DNA from: Streptomyces spongiicola
Lineage (GTDB): Bacteria > Actinomycetota > Actinomycetes > Streptomycetales > Streptomycetaceae
DNA: 64,000 bases
Direction of reading: 5' to 3'
Assembly (NCBI RefSeq): GCF_003122365.1
Contig: NZ_CP029254.1
Coordinates: forward strand, 744,001-808,000
The notes beneath the pieces were generated by a model. It did no database searches. It saw only the letters and a list, made by a program, of their open reading frames with translations, and was not told the origin of the DNA. A program made the position numbers and the translations under genes. This document shows positions 16,093 through 27,446 of this stretch, one piece after another (positions within the stretch are counted from its first letter, which is position 1; each line of letters starts with the position of its first letter).

Positions 16093-17298
16093 TCACTGGC
16101 GGTAGGTCTGTCCGTCGGGGTCGTTCCGGTAGCCCTGGTCGTAGTCGTACTGCGGCGGCTGCTCCGGCGGCGGGACCTGGTCGCCGTCGCGCTGAAGCGG
16201 CACCCACACACCGCCCGGCGGCGTGTCGTTGTAGCCCTGCGAGGCGTACGGGTCGGTGTACTGCTGCTGGCCGCCGTAGCTCCCGTACGCCTCGTAGCCC
16301 TGCGCGGCGCCGCCGGCGTAGGGGTCGGAGTAGGCGGCGTACTGCTGGCCGGTTCCGTAGCCGTACGACTCGGCGTATGTGTCATGGGTTCCGGCCTGCT
16401 GCTCGTAGCCGTGGCCCTGGGAGTAGGCGTCGGTGTAGCCGGAGGAGTAGCCGCCGTAGGAGGCGTCCTCACCGCCGTCCCGGCCGTGCTCGGCGGCGCC
16501 CTGGCCGTAGCCGTCTGCGTCCCGGCCGTGCTCGGCGGTGTACTGCGCATCCGGGTAGACGCCGTCACCCCGGCCGTAGTCGCCGCCGTCCCGGCCGTAG
16601 CCGTCTGCGTCCCGGCCGTGCTCGGCGCTGTACTGCGCATCCGGGTAGACGCCGTCACCCCGGCCGTAGTCGCCGCCGTCCCGGCCGTAGCCGTCTGCGT
16701 CCCGGCCGTGCTCGGCGCTGTACTGCGCATCCGGGTAGACGCCGTCACCCCGGCCGTAGTCGCCGCCGTCCCGGCCGTAGCCGTCTGCGTCCCGGCCGTG
16801 CTCGGCGCTGTACTGCGCATCCGGGTAGACGCCGTACTGGTTGGTGTCGTCCGGCAGCGGCTGCGGCTCGTATACGGCGGTGGTCTCGGCGGCGGGGGCC
16901 TGGTCGGTGGCGGGTCCGGACGGACCGGGGGGGACGCGGTCGTCGTAGGAGTACGAGTCCCCGTAGTCGATGCCCGTCACCTGGAGCACGGGGTCCCGGT
17001 CGGCCGATGCGGCGGAGGGCCGGCGGCGCCGGCTGGAGCCCGGACTGCCGCCCAGCGCCCAGCCGGTGGAGAAGCCGCGCCGGAAGGAGAGCGTGACGTA
17101 CGTCTGGCCCACCGCGAAGGCCGCGGCGCCGATGCCGATCACGATGACGTTCGGCATCAGCACTCCGACGACCACCCCCAGGAAGCCGGCGAAGGCGACC
17201 AGCCGCCAGCGCAGCCGCGCCTTGTACTGCAGCAGCACCTCGCCGAGCAGCCACAGCGCGACGATGCCGAACGCGATGTAGAGCACCGTCCAGCCCAT
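16093..17298 (-). CDS. membrane-anchored protein with a Tyr/Gly/Asp-rich repeat tail
   Basis: A 401-residue protein of unknown function. Residues 1-75 form two or three membrane segments (VLYIAFGIVALWLLGEVLL, then LVAFAGFLGVVVGVL and VIVIGIGAAAFAVG). The remainder is a cytoplasmic-looking low-complexity tail rich in Tyr, Gly, Asp and Gln. It includes nearly identical 30-residue repeats containing VYPDAQYSAEHGRDADGYG, and then QQYTDPYASQGY-type sequence. Such tyrosine-rich tails are common in actinobacterial cell-envelope proteins. The ATG start has a GGAGAGG site upstream. It lies downstream of metF on the same strand with a 51-base gap. Confidence 0.75.
   Translation of the reverse strand: MGWTVLYIAFGIVALWLLGEVLLQYKARLRWRLVAFAGFLGVVVGVLMPNVIVIGIGAAAFAVGQTYVTLSFRRGFSTGWALGGSPGSSRRRRPSAASADRDPVLQVTGIDYGDSYSYDDRVPPGPSGPATDQAPAAETTAVYEPQPLPDDTNQYGVYPDAQYSAEHGRDADGYGRDGGDYGRGDGVYPDAQYSAEHGRDADGYGRDGGDYGRGDGVYPDAQYSAEHGRDADGYGRDGGDYGRGDGVYPDAQYTAEHGRDADGYGQGAAEHGRDGGEDASYGGYSSGYTDAYSQGHGYEQQAGTHDTYAESYGYGTGQQYAAYSDPYAGGAAQGYEAYGSYGGQQQYTDPYASQGYNDTPPGGVWVPLQRDGDQVPPPEQPPQYDYDQGYRNDPDGQTYRQ
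16511..16833 (-). repeat. 90-bp in-frame tandem repeat, 3.6 copies
   Basis: Units start at 16511, 16601, 16691 and 16781 (last partial) and are almost identical at the nucleotide level. One difference (ggcggtg versus ggcgctg) gives a Thr/Ser change. Each encodes 30 residues of the membrane protein tail. The near identity implies recent amplification or homogenisation. Confidence 0.9.
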
Positions 17299-17349
17299 GC
17301 CCGCCCCTCTCCTGCGGCCTCCCGCCCGGGGTTGCGGCGGGTGCGGCCT

Positions 17350-18267
17350 TCACGACTGCTGGTGCAGTCCGAGATTCTCGTGGATTTCGAGCGTGGCGGT
17401 GGAGTTGTTGAGCGTGATGAAGTGCAACCCGGGGACACCCTCGGAGAGCAGTCGCGCGCAGAACTCCGTCGCGAACTCGATACCGATGGAGCGTACAGCG
17501 GCGGGGTCGTCCGCGACGGCGCGGATCCTCGCTTCCAGTGCGGCGGGGAACGACGCGTTGCTGAGCCGGGCGAACCGTTCGATCTGCTTCACGCTGGTGA
17601 CGGGCATGATCTCGGGGATGATCGGGGTCTCGCAGCCGGCCTCGGCGACGCTGTCGCGCAGCCGCAGATAGTCCTCGACGTGAAAGAACATCTGGGTGAT
17701 CGCGTAGTCGGCACCGGCACGGCACTTGTCCACGAAGTGCCCGATGTCCGCCTCGCGGTCGCTGGACCGGGGGTGCATCTCGGGGAAGGCCGCGACGCCG
17801 ACGCAGAAGTCGCCCGACTCCTTGATCAGCCGGACGAGTTCCGCCGCGTACCGCACGCCGTCGGGATGCTCGACCCACTCGCCCATCGGGTCGCCGGGCG
17901 GGTCGCCGCGGACCGCCAGGATGTTCCTGATCCCGGCGTCCGCGTACTGGCCGATCATGTTGCGCAGCTCCGCGACGGAGTGGTTGACCGCGGTGAGATG
18001 CGCGACCGGGGTGAGCGTGGTGTCGGCGGCGATCTGCTGCGTGGCCTTGACCGTGCCCGCCCGGGTCGACCCTCCGGCGCCGTAGGTCACCGAGACGAAG
18101 CTCGGCCGCGCCGCCTCGACGCGCCGCAGCGCGTTCCAGAGGTTCCGCTCGCCCTTCTCGGTCTTGGGCGCCCAGAACTCGAAGGAGTACGAGGTCTTGC
18201 CGGTGGCGAGCATCTCGCGCACGGTGCGCGCGCGATCCGTCCTGGTGGAAGCTGTGCCGAGGGCCAT
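17350..18267 (-). CDS. metF: methylenetetrahydrofolate reductase
   Basis: A 305-residue TIM-barrel flavoenzyme that reduces 5,10-methylene-THF to 5-methyl-THF for methionine synthesis. Family motifs are [14 protein letters not shown] at about residues 27-40, [11 protein letters not shown] near 59-69 and [13 protein letters not shown] near 113-125, with [11 protein letters not shown] and [10 protein letters not shown] in the C-terminal half. The length is normal. It follows thiE on the same strand after a 76-base gap. I see no SAM or cobalamin riboswitch in that gap. Confidence 0.95.
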   Translation of the reverse strand: MALGTASTRTDRARTVREMLATGKTSYSFEFWAPKTEKGERNLWNALRRVEAARPSFVSVTYGAGGSTRAGTVKATQQIAADTTLTPVAHLTAVNHSVAELRNMIGQYADAGIRNILAVRGDPPGDPMGEWVEHPDGVRYAAELVRLIKESGDFCVGVAAFPEMHPRSSDREADIGHFVDKCRAGADYAITQMFFHVEDYLRLRDSVAEAGCETPIIPEIMPVTSVKQIERFARLSNASFPAALEARIRAVADDPAAVRSIGIEFATEFCARLLSEGVPGLHFITLNNSTATLEIHENLGLHQQS

Positions 18268-18343
18268 GCTCGCAGGTTATCCACGGGACGGCGGTCCCCC
18301 AACCCGATTCCACCCATCGGACATGGACCGCCCGGGAAACGGC

Positions 18344-18994
18344 CTACTGCGGGTAGGCCCGTATCCGACCGGCGAGACGGGCGGCGGCCTCGGCGGGGTC
18401 GGCGGCCTCCGTGACGGCCCGGACGACGACGACCCGGCGGGCGCCCGCCCCGAGGACCTCGTCGAGGTTGCCTTCGTCGATGCCGCCGATCGCGAACCAG
18501 GGGCGGTCCCGGGCGAGGGACGCGGTGTACTCGACCAGGTCGAGGCCCGGGGCCGGCCTGCCCGGTTTGGTCGGCGTGGGCCAGCAGGGGCCGGTGCAGA
18601 AGTAGTCGGTACCGGGCTCGGAGGCGGCCGCGGCGGCCTCCTCCCGGGTGTGGGTGGAGCGCCCGATCAGCACCTCCTCGCCGAGGATCGCCCGTGCGGC
18701 CGGCACCGGCAGATCGCCCTGGCCGAGGTGCAGCACGTCGGAGCCGGCGGCGTGGGCGACATCGGCCCGGTCGTTGACCGCGAGCAGCTTCCCGTGCCGG
18801 CGGCAGGCGTCGGCGAACACGGCGAGGTGCTCCAGCTCCTCCCCCGCCTCCATGCCCTTGTCGCGCAGTTGCACGATGTCCACTCCCGAGGAGAGGACGG
18901 CGTCCAGGAACTCCGGCAGGTCGCCCTGGCGCCTGCGGGCGTCCGTGCAGAGGTAGAGCCGGGCGTCGTGCAGCGCGGCTCGGGATGCGGACAT
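18344..18994 (-). CDS. thiE: thiamine-phosphate synthase
   Basis: A 216-residue TIM-barrel enzyme that joins HMP-pyrophosphate and thiazole phosphate. Recognisable motifs are RLYLCTDAR near residue 12, [17 protein letters not shown] near 38-54, [20 protein letters not shown] (two segments near 70-89), [24 protein letters not shown] and FAIGGID. All ligand-binding segments are present. It is oriented oppositely to the thiOSG cluster 2.7 kb away and has no TPP riboswitch of its own that I can see. Confidence 0.95.
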   Translation of the reverse strand: MSASRAALHDARLYLCTDARRRQGDLPEFLDAVLSSGVDIVQLRDKGMEAGEELEHLAVFADACRRHGKLLAVNDRADVAHAAGSDVLHLGQGDLPVPAARAILGEEVLIGRSTHTREEAAAAASEPGTDYFCTGPCWPTPTKPGRPAPGLDLVEYTASLARDRPWFAIGGIDEGNLDEVLGAGARRVVVVRAVTEAADPAEAAARLAGRIRAYPQ

Positions 18995-19193
18995 GGGTGG
19001 TACCCCCGGGTGGATCGGCGGTGCGCGACCGGGGCCGGACGGCCCGGCCGCGGTGCGCGCACCGCGTCGGAATCGGTATGCCAGGACGCCGACGCCGACG
19101 CCGACGGTGTCGGCGACGGCGACGGCGACGGCGACGGCCGTCGGACGGCCGTCACACGCCCGCCGTCACACGCCCGCCGTCACACGCCCGCCG
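18995..19193. repeat. short tandem repeats between thiE and the Rv2175c-type gene
   Basis: gccgac and ggcgac iterations at 19087-19137 form an extended potential hairpin. They are followed by three copies of the 14-base unit cgtcacacgcccgc at 19149-19190. No coding potential was recognised. Confidence 0.7.
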
Positions 19194-19559
19194 TCAGACG
19201 GCGAGCGCCTGGGCCCGGCGCTTCACCTCCGTGCCGCGATTCTCGCTGAGCGCCTCCGCCGGGGTCCCCGGCAGGCTGGGGTCCGGAGTGAAGAGCCACT
19301 CCAGCATCTCCTCGTCCGTGAAGCCGTCGTCCTTCAGGAGCGTCAGGGTGCCGGAGAGGCCCTTGACCACCCTGCCGCCCTTGATGAAGGCGGCGGGCAC
19401 CTGGAGCGTCCGGTTCTCACCGCGGCGCACGGCGATCAGCTGGCCCTCCTTGACCAGCTGCCGTACACGTGTCACCTCGACGTCGAGTCTTTCCGCGACG
19501 TCGGGCAGGTGGAGCCAGGCGGGGACGAGAGCATCGATCTTTGCGTCAATCTCGGTCAC
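19194..19559 (-). CDS. Rv2175c-family DNA-binding protein
   Basis: A 121-residue protein starting VTEIDAKIDALVPAWLHLPD. It contains a winged-helix-like segment (AERLDVEVTRVRQLVKEGQL, about residues 22-41) and the conserved FTDEEMLEWLFTPDPSLPGT region near 85-105. The mycobacterial homologue Rv2175c binds DNA and is a substrate of the Ser/Thr kinase PknL. A PASTA kinase gene occurs 5 kb away in this window, but any link to it is only inference. The GTG at 19559 is chosen because the longer upstream frame is low-complexity. No strong ribosome binding site is visible. Confidence 0.85.
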   Translation of the reverse strand: MTEIDAKIDALVPAWLHLPDVAERLDVEVTRVRQLVKEGQLIAVRRGENRTLQVPAAFIKGGRVVKGLSGTLTLLKDDGFTDEEMLEWLFTPDPSLPGTPAEALSENRGTEVKRRAQALAV

Positions 19560-19871
19560 GGGACCAAGCGTGCCATCCCGGACCGACAGCCGGTAGCGGG
19601 GCCCGGTAGCGCTGCGGCCTTCAGAGGGAAGGTACGGCCCTCCGAGGGAGGGTACGGCCCCTCGGAGAGCCGGCTCTCCGGGGTGCTCCCTCGGAGGTGC
19701 GGCCCTCCGGGAGACGGGAGACACGTGGCCCCGGGCGCGGTAGGCCGGGGCCGCGCCCGGGCCTACGGCGCCACGCGCGGCCCGTACGACCCCGGCCACA
19801 CGCGGCCCCGTACGACCCCGCCGTACGCGGCCACGCGCGGCCCCGTACGGCGGCCCGGGGCCCGGCGCCGT
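19560..19871. repeat. 312-bp non-coding region with palindromes and short repeats
   Basis: It contains repeats of gagggaaggtacggccc-like sequence and a perfect 16-bp palindrome (ggagagccggctctcc, 19664-19679) that could terminate the upstream oxidoreductase transcript. Iterated cgcggccccgtacg sequence lies at 19797-19850. No gene was seen in it. Confidence 0.6.
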
Positions 19872-21113
19872 TCAGAGCACCGCGGCCTTCAGGGGGACGG
19901 CCGGGTCGGCGGCGCGCCCCGGATCGATCCGGGCGCCGACCTCGACGAGCCTGCGCCCCTGGGCGAGGTCCCTCGGCCGGCCGACCGTCAGTACGGCGAC
20001 GAGCACGCCATCCAGCAACCACAGGACCGACCAGGCGGGGGCGTCCGGGTCGCCCCGCCGCAGGAGCGCGTCGGCCGCGCCGTGGTGTCCGGCGTACTGC
20101 ACGAACCGGCCGAACTGCTCCGACCAGAAGTACGGCACCGGGTCGTAGATCTCCCCCGGCTGGCTCCCCTCCCCCGTGTCCGCGCCGACGATGCCGGCCG
20201 CGACGGTACGGGGGCCCTGGAGCGCGTTGTCCCAGTGGTGGACCAGCAGCCGCCGCCCGTAGCGGCCCGACGGGAAGGACGCGCAGTCCCCGACCGCGTA
20301 CACGTCGGGCAGCGAGGTGCGCAGCCGCTCGTCGGCGGTGACCGCGCCGTCGGGGTCCAGACCGATGCCGGAGCCGGCGAGCCAGCGTGTCGCCGGCCGG
20401 GCGCCGATGCCGACGACGACGGCGTCCGCGGGCAGCCGCCGGCCGCCCTCGACGACCACCGCGCCCTGCTCGACCGCGGCGACCCGCGCGCCGGTGAGCA
20501 GTTCGGCGCCCGCCTCGGCGTACCAGCGCGCCATCGGGGCCGCGACCTCGGCCGGCAGCGCTCCGGGCAGCGGGCGGTCGGCGGCCTCGACGACGGCGAC
20601 CTCGCAGCCCGCCTCGCGGGCGGCGGTGGCGAACTCCGCTCCGATCCAGCCCGCGCCGACGACCACGATGCGGTGGCGCTTCGCCAGCACCGGGCGCAGC
20701 CGCTCCGCGTCGTCGAGGGTGCGCAGCAGATGGACCCCGGGGACGCCCTCGGCGCCGGGGAGGGTGACCGGCTCCGCCCCGGTGGCGATGACGAGGACGT
20801 CGTACGGGACGGGTCCGGCCGGTGTGTCGAGTTCGTGCTCTCCGGCGCGCAGGCCGCCGACCTCGCGTCCGAGCCGGAGGTCGACGGACAGCGCGTCGAA
20901 GTCGACGTCGAAGGCCGAGTGCTCGGCGTTCCCGAGCAGGACGGCCTTGGACAGCGGGGGCCGGTCGTAGGGCTGGTGCGGTTCGGCGCCGATGAGGGTG
21001 ATGGTGCCGGTGAAGCCCTGTTCGCGAAGCGCCACGGCGGTCTGCACCCCGGCCATGCCGGCCCCGACGACGACGACACGGCGGCCCGGCGCCGTCTGCT
21101 CGTTCTCACTCAC
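19872..21113 (-). CDS. ferredoxin/rubredoxin-reductase-like NAD(P)/FAD oxidoreductase
   Basis: A 413-residue pyridine-nucleotide-disulfide-type flavoprotein. The FAD motif is VVVVGAGMAGVQTAVALRE at about residues 13-31, followed by PYDRPPLSKAVLLG near 48-61, the ATGAEP motif and the NAD(P) motif IVVVGAGWIGAEFATAAREA near 146-165. DVYAVGDCASFPSGRYGRRL near 268 is the second FAD signature. It resembles the reductases that serve Rieske oxygenases or cytochromes P450. No ferredoxin is adjacent, so the partner is unknown. The GTG start at 21113 has no clear ribosome binding site. Confidence 0.88.
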   Translation of the reverse strand: MSENEQTAPGRRVVVVGAGMAGVQTAVALREQGFTGTITLIGAEPHQPYDRPPLSKAVLLGNAEHSAFDVDFDALSVDLRLGREVGGLRAGEHELDTPAGPVPYDVLVIATGAEPVTLPGAEGVPGVHLLRTLDDAERLRPVLAKRHRIVVVGAGWIGAEFATAAREAGCEVAVVEAADRPLPGALPAEVAAPMARWYAEAGAELLTGARVAAVEQGAVVVEGGRRLPADAVVVGIGARPATRWLAGSGIGLDPDGAVTADERLRTSLPDVYAVGDCASFPSGRYGRRLLVHHWDNALQGPRTVAAGIVGADTGEGSQPGEIYDPVPYFWSEQFGRFVQYAGHHGAADALLRRGDPDAPAWSVLWLLDGVLVAVLTVGRPRDLAQGRRLVEVGARIDPGRAADPAVPLKAAVL

Positions 21114-21141
21114 CCGGCCACCCTAACCAGCTGACGACACG

Positions 21142-21483
21142 TCAGTACGGCAGTTGCTCCACGACGCTCGTGCCGCGCCCCCGCCGGGACTCCCACTCCC
21201 AGGCCTCCTCCAGCCGCACCCGACCGTCGGGGAGTTCGACGACCGTGGACACGCAGTGCCCGGAGGCCGTCGTCCCGTCCCGCCTCAGCTGGACGTAGCG
21301 GAAGTCCAGCCGGTCCCCCTCGCGGGTGCCGACGAGATGGCCGCGGACCACGTCGCCGCCGGCGTACTCGGCCCAGACGCGGCCCCGCTCCTCGTGGTAG
21401 GCGAACCGTGTACCGGTGCCGACCTGGCCGGGCGCCTGGTCGGCCACGGGGGCGAGGACGAGTCCTTCGAGCGAGCGGGCCAC
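21142..21483 (-). CDS. conserved hypothetical protein, possible lipocalin-like beta-barrel
   Basis: A 113-residue protein. Alternating hydrophobic/charged beta-type sequence is visible (TRFAYHEERGRVWAEYAGGD, DRLDFRYVQLRRDG, GRVRLEEAWEWES). Similar Streptomyces proteins are sometimes labelled N-acetylglutamate synthase, but I see no acetyltransferase motif and would not use that name. The GTG start has an AAGGGAG site 9 bases upstream. It lies divergently from thiO, whose riboswitch begins 60 bases away. Confidence 0.7.
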   Translation of the reverse strand: MARSLEGLVLAPVADQAPGQVGTGTRFAYHEERGRVWAEYAGGDVVRGHLVGTREGDRLDFRYVQLRRDGTTASGHCVSTVVELPDGRVRLEEAWEWESRRGRGTSVVEQLPY

Positions 21484-21542
21484 GGCGGCGGCTCCCTTAC
21501 GGGCGATCGGCGACGGCGGTTAGGCTGGCCACCGTACTGCCA

Positions 21543-21633
21543 CTCGCGGGAGCCCGGCGCACCGGGCTGAGAGGGAGGCTGACGCGGCCTCCGACCGTAC
21601 GAACCTGATCCGGGTCATGCCGGCGAAGGGAGG
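21543..21633 (+). promoter_or_regulatory. TPP riboswitch (thi box) upstream of thiO
   Basis: The conserved core segments ctgagaggga (21567-21577) and acctgatccgggtcatgccg (21603-21622), followed by gcgaaggga, match the TPP aptamer. Helix-forming cccgg/ccggg flanks are present. The ThiO start follows 13 bases after the aptamer, so translational control is likely. A tagcct-like -10 lies just upstream. Confidence 0.92.
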
Positions 21634-21645
21634 GTCCGGACGCGC

Positions 21646-23920
<2,275 letters not shown>

Positions 23921-24184
23921 CGGCGGCCGGGAGGCCGGCCCCGCGGCCGGCGCCCGGCCCCCACCCGGTCACAACCCCACCCGGCCCCCACCCGGTCCGA
24001 CCACAACCCCGCCCGCACCCGGTCCGACCACAACCCCGCCCACACCCGACACCCGGCCACCGCCCCACCGCACCCGGCCCGCGCCCGCGCCCGTGCCCGT
24101 TCCTCCGATGACGCACGTCACAGCTCCGCTCCAGCTCCGGCGGCCGGGGCCGGGCCGGGTGTCCGGGCTCGTAGACTCGCCTGC
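23921..24184. repeat. C-rich tandem repeats between thiG and the kinase gene
   Basis: A unit of about 27 bases (acccggtccgaccacaaccc plus cgcccgc) is present twice perfectly at about 23992-24044 and in degenerate form before that. The last 15 bases contain a tagact -10-like hexamer (24171-24176) 8 bases before the kinase GTG. Confidence 0.65.
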
Positions 24185-26110
24185 GTGGACACGACCCTTC
24201 AGGACCCCCTCGTCGGGCAGGTGCTCGACGGCCGATACCGCGTCGACGCGCGTATCGCCGTCGGCGGGATGGCCACGGTCTACCGGGCCGTGGACACCCG
24301 GCTCGACCGGCTGATCGCCCTCAAGGTGATGCACCCGGCGCTCGCGGCCGACGCCTCGTTCGTCGAGCGCTTCATCCGCGAGGCGAAGTCCGTGGCTCGG
24401 CTCTCCCACCCGAACGTGGTGGGCGTGTACGACCAGGGAGCCCAGGGCGCGTACGTCTACCTGGCCATGGAGTACGTGGCCGGCTGCACGCTCCGCGACG
24501 TCCTGCGAGAGCGGGGGGCGCTCCGGCCGCGGGCCGCGCTGGACATCCTGGAGCCCGTGCTGGCCGCGCTCGGCGCCGCGCACCGGGCCGGGTTCGTCCA
24601 CCGGGACATGAAGCCCGAGAACGTCCTGATCGGGGACGACGGATGGGTCAAGGTCGCCGACTTCGGCCTGGTCCGGGCCGTGGGCTCGGTGACCAGCAGT
24701 ACGGGATCGCTGCTCGGCACCGTCTCGTACCTCGCACCGGAGCAGATCCAGTCCGGCACCGCCGACACCCGCGCCGACGTCTACGCCTGCGGAGTCGTGC
24801 TCTACGAGATGCTCACCGGCGCCAAACCGCACTCCGGCGACACCCCGGCCCAGGTGCTCTACCGGCACCTCGGCGAGGACGTGCCGCCGCCGTCGGCCGC
24901 CGTTCCCGGGCTCGCCCCGGAGCTGGACGGCCTGGTGGCGGCCGCCACGGCCCGCGACCCCGAGTCGCGCCCCGGCGACGCCGTCGCCCTGCTCGGCCGT
25001 ACCCGCGCGGCCCGTGCCGCGCTCGGCGACGACCAGCTCGACGCCGAGCCGCCGCAGGCCCGGTCGCCGGTCGCGGGGACCGCCACCGGTTCCGAGGACC
25101 GGACGAGCGTGATCGCGCGGCCGCTGCCCACCGCGGGCGGGGCCGTGGACCGGACGAGCCGGCTGGAGATGCCGCCCACCGGGCCCCCGCCGTCCCGCCC
25201 GGGGGGCCGCCTGCTCCCGGCGCCGCGCCGCGGGGTTCTCGCCGCCGTCGTCGCCGTGCTGCTGCTCCTGGGTGCGGGCGCGGGCGTCTGGTACGTCAGC
25301 TCCGGGCAGTTCACGCGTGTGCCGACCGTCCTGGGCCAGACCGAGGCCGCTGCCAGGCAGCGGCTCTCCGCCGCCGGGCTGGACGTGGCGGCCGTGCGGC
25401 AGGGTTTCAGCGACGCCTACGACCGCGGCACCGTCATGGACGTGACTCCCGACCCGGGACAGCGCGTACGCCACGACGGCTCGGTCGTCCTCGTCGTCTC
25501 GCGCGGCCCCGAGATCGTGGAGGTGCCGAAGCTCCAGGGGCTGAAACTCGCCGACGCCCGGAGCGCCCTCCGCAAGGCCGGACTGGCCCCGGGCGTGATC
25601 ACCAGGGAGTTCAGCGACGAGGCGGCCCGGGACACGGTGATCGGCTCCGACCCGGCCGCGGGCACCGAGCGCCGCCCGGACTCCGCGGTCGCGCTCGTCG
25701 TCAGCAGGGGCGCCCCGATCGACGTCCCCGACGTCACCGGCGAGTCCGTCGAGGACGCCACCGGCGCGCTCGAGGACGCCGGGCTGAAGGTGCGGGTGTC
25801 GCCGGAGCGGGTCCACTCCCCCGAGGACGCGGGGACCGTCGCCCGGCAGTCCCCGGCGGAGGGCGGACGGGCCGCCGGCGGCGACACGGTCACCCTCACG
25901 GTCTCCCTGGGACCGCGAATGGTCGAGGTCCCGGACGTCACCGGGGAATCCCTGGACGACGCCAGGCGCGAGCTGGCGGCGGCGGGCTTCGAGGTCGAGG
26001 TCGAGCGCTCCTTCCCGTTCCTCGGCGACACCGTCGGGAGCCAGTCCGTCGAAGGCGGCGAGCGGGCCGCCGAGGGCAGCACGATCACGATCACGACCAG
26101 GGGGCTCTAG
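24185..26110 (+). CDS. PASTA-domain serine/threonine protein kinase
   Basis: A 641-residue receptor kinase. The catalytic domain occupies about residues 18-275: glycine loop IAVGGMATVYR at 24-34, catalytic Lys47 in ALKVMH, HRDMKPEN with Asp141, DFG at 159-161, and SLLGTVSYLAPEQ near 172-184. A juxtamembrane linker is followed by one transmembrane helix (VLAAVVAVLLLLGAGAGVWYV, about 356-376) and four extracellular PASTA repeats, each with a PxxxG-type start (RVPTVLG, EVPKLQG, DVPDVTG, EVPDVTG). This is the PknB-like architecture that senses peptidoglycan fragments. A tagact -10 eight bases before the GTG suggests leaderless transcription. Confidence 0.95.
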   Translation: MDTTLQDPLVGQVLDGRYRVDARIAVGGMATVYRAVDTRLDRLIALKVMHPALAADASFVERFIREAKSVARLSHPNVVGVYDQGAQGAYVYLAMEYVAGCTLRDVLRERGALRPRAALDILEPVLAALGAAHRAGFVHRDMKPENVLIGDDGWVKVADFGLVRAVGSVTSSTGSLLGTVSYLAPEQIQSGTADTRADVYACGVVLYEMLTGAKPHSGDTPAQVLYRHLGEDVPPPSAAVPGLAPELDGLVAAATARDPESRPGDAVALLGRTRAARAALGDDQLDAEPPQARSPVAGTATGSEDRTSVIARPLPTAGGAVDRTSRLEMPPTGPPPSRPGGRLLPAPRRGVLAAVVAVLLLLGAGAGVWYVSSGQFTRVPTVLGQTEAAARQRLSAAGLDVAAVRQGFSDAYDRGTVMDVTPDPGQRVRHDGSVVLVVSRGPEIVEVPKLQGLKLADARSALRKAGLAPGVITREFSDEAARDTVIGSDPAAGTERRPDSAVALVVSRGAPIDVPDVTGESVEDATGALEDAGLKVRVSPERVHSPEDAGTVARQSPAEGGRAAGGDTVTLTVSLGPRMVEVPDVTGESLDDARRELAAAGFEVEVERSFPFLGDTVGSQSVEGGERAAEGSTITITTRGL

Positions 26111-26114
26111 CGAG

Positions 26115-26978
26115 GTGCGCAATCCCGTCGGCGCCCATGTGCCCGTGGCCGGCGGCCTGGCCAGGACCGGTCTGGCCTACGCCCGGGAGATCCAGGCCGA
26201 GGCGGTGCAGGTCTTCGTCGCCAACCCGCGAGGATGGGCGACCCCGGCGGGTGACCCCGCGCAGGACGAGCTGTTCCGGGCCGGGACGGCCGGCGCCGGC
26301 ACACCGGTGTACGTGCACGCCCCGTATCTGATCAATTTCGGCTCCCACAGCGCGGCCACCGCCGGGCGGTCCGTGGAGTCGCTTCGCCACTCGCTGCGCC
26401 GCGGCCGGGAGATCGGCGCGGCGGGGGTGGTGGTGCACACCGGCTCGGCGACCGGGGGCCGGACGCGCGAGGCGGCCCTCGCCCAGGTGCGGGAGCTGGT
26501 GCTGCCCCTGCTGGACGAGCCGGCCCACGACGACGACCCGCTGCTCTTGCTGGAACCGACGGCCGGGCAGGGCTCCTCCCTCTGCTCACTGGCCGGGGAC
26601 CTGGGTCCGTATGTCGAGGCCCTGGACGCCCATCCCCGGCTGGGCGTCTGCCTGGACACCTGCCACGCGTTCGCGGCCGGCCACGACCTCGCGGCGGCGG
26701 GCGGAGCCGGGCGGACGCTGGATCTCCTCGAGGCGGCGATCGGCCCGGGCCGGCTGAAGCTGATCCACGCCAACGACTCCAAGGACGTCGTCGGGGCGCG
26801 CAAGGACCGCCACGAGAACATCGGCGCCGGTCACATCGGCGAGGAGGCGTTCCGCGAGCTGATGCGGCACCCGGCGGCGGAGGGTGTGCCACTGATCATC
26901 GAGACGCCGGGCGGGCGGCACGGCAGGGAGGCGTACGCGGCCGACGTGGCACTGCTCAAGAAGCTCCGCGACGGCTGA
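26115..26978 (+). CDS. nfo: deoxyribonuclease IV (endonuclease IV family AP endonuclease)
   Basis: A 287-residue TIM-barrel zinc enzyme of base-excision repair. Metal-binding motifs are GAHVPVAGG near residue 7, YVHAPYLINFGSH near 65-77, VVVHTGSATGG near 102-112, LLEPTAGQG near 143-151, VCLDTCHAFAAGHD near 178-191, HANDSKD and DRHENIGAGHIG near 220-240, and IIETPGG near 262. It starts five bases after the kinase stop codon, so the two genes are probably co-transcribed. The GTG lacks a good ribosome binding site, consistent with translational coupling. Confidence 0.92.
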   Translation: MRNPVGAHVPVAGGLARTGLAYAREIQAEAVQVFVANPRGWATPAGDPAQDELFRAGTAGAGTPVYVHAPYLINFGSHSAATAGRSVESLRHSLRRGREIGAAGVVVHTGSATGGRTREAALAQVRELVLPLLDEPAHDDDPLLLLEPTAGQGSSLCSLAGDLGPYVEALDAHPRLGVCLDTCHAFAAGHDLAAAGGAGRTLDLLEAAIGPGRLKLIHANDSKDVVGARKDRHENIGAGHIGEEAFRELMRHPAAEGVPLIIETPGGRHGREAYAADVALLKKLRDG

Positions 26979-27379
26979 ACCGGGCACCGCGAACGAGCAG
27001 GACGAACACAGACGGACGCATACAGGCACGGGCCAACGCAGACAGACACAGACGGACACAGACGGACACAGACCGGCGGATACCGGCGGACGAAGGCGAG
27101 CCCGGACGAGCCCGGACGAGGGGACGAGGAGACGAGCGCGGCCGGGGCTCCGACGCCGCGACCGGCCCGGACCCGCACGACCGCCCGGGGGCGCCGTCCT
27201 GCCGCACACCCGCGAGACGGCACGGCCGGGGTTCCCGCAGCCGAGCCATCGCGGCTTGCCGGACGGCGCGGCGGGGCCGCCCGCCGGACCGCGACGTAGG
27301 GGCGAAGCACCACGGACGAGTAACGGACGGGTAGGGGCACAGGGGCGGAGCACACCGGGCGGGCAGGACCATCCTCGCA

Positions 27380-27442
27380 CTGGACGCACCGGACGCACTG
27401 GCTGCACTGGACGCACCGGACGTACTGGCTGCACTGGACGCA
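27380..27442. repeat. 9-bp tandem array, seven copies
   Basis: Units ctggacgca, ccggacgca, ctggctgca, ctggacgca, ccggacgta, ctggctgca and ctggacgca form a 27-base higher-order repeat. The array ends five bases before the shared intergenic element. Confidence 0.85.
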
Positions 27443-27446
27443 GTGA

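Noticed and set aside
15771..16820. Minus-strand frame with repeated TAGTQTATAGTAATTAGVTA-type sequence
   Set aside because: It is an alternative frame of the 90-bp repeat in the tyrosine-rich membrane protein, whose frame has proper membrane segments and a ribosome binding site.
18268..18343. A SAM or cobalamin riboswitch before metF
   Set aside because: Only 76 bases separate thiE and metF, and no conserved aptamer segments are present.
21142..21483. N-acetylglutamate synthase
   Set aside because: The 113-residue protein lacks acetyltransferase motifs; the name used for some homologues is not supported by the sequence.
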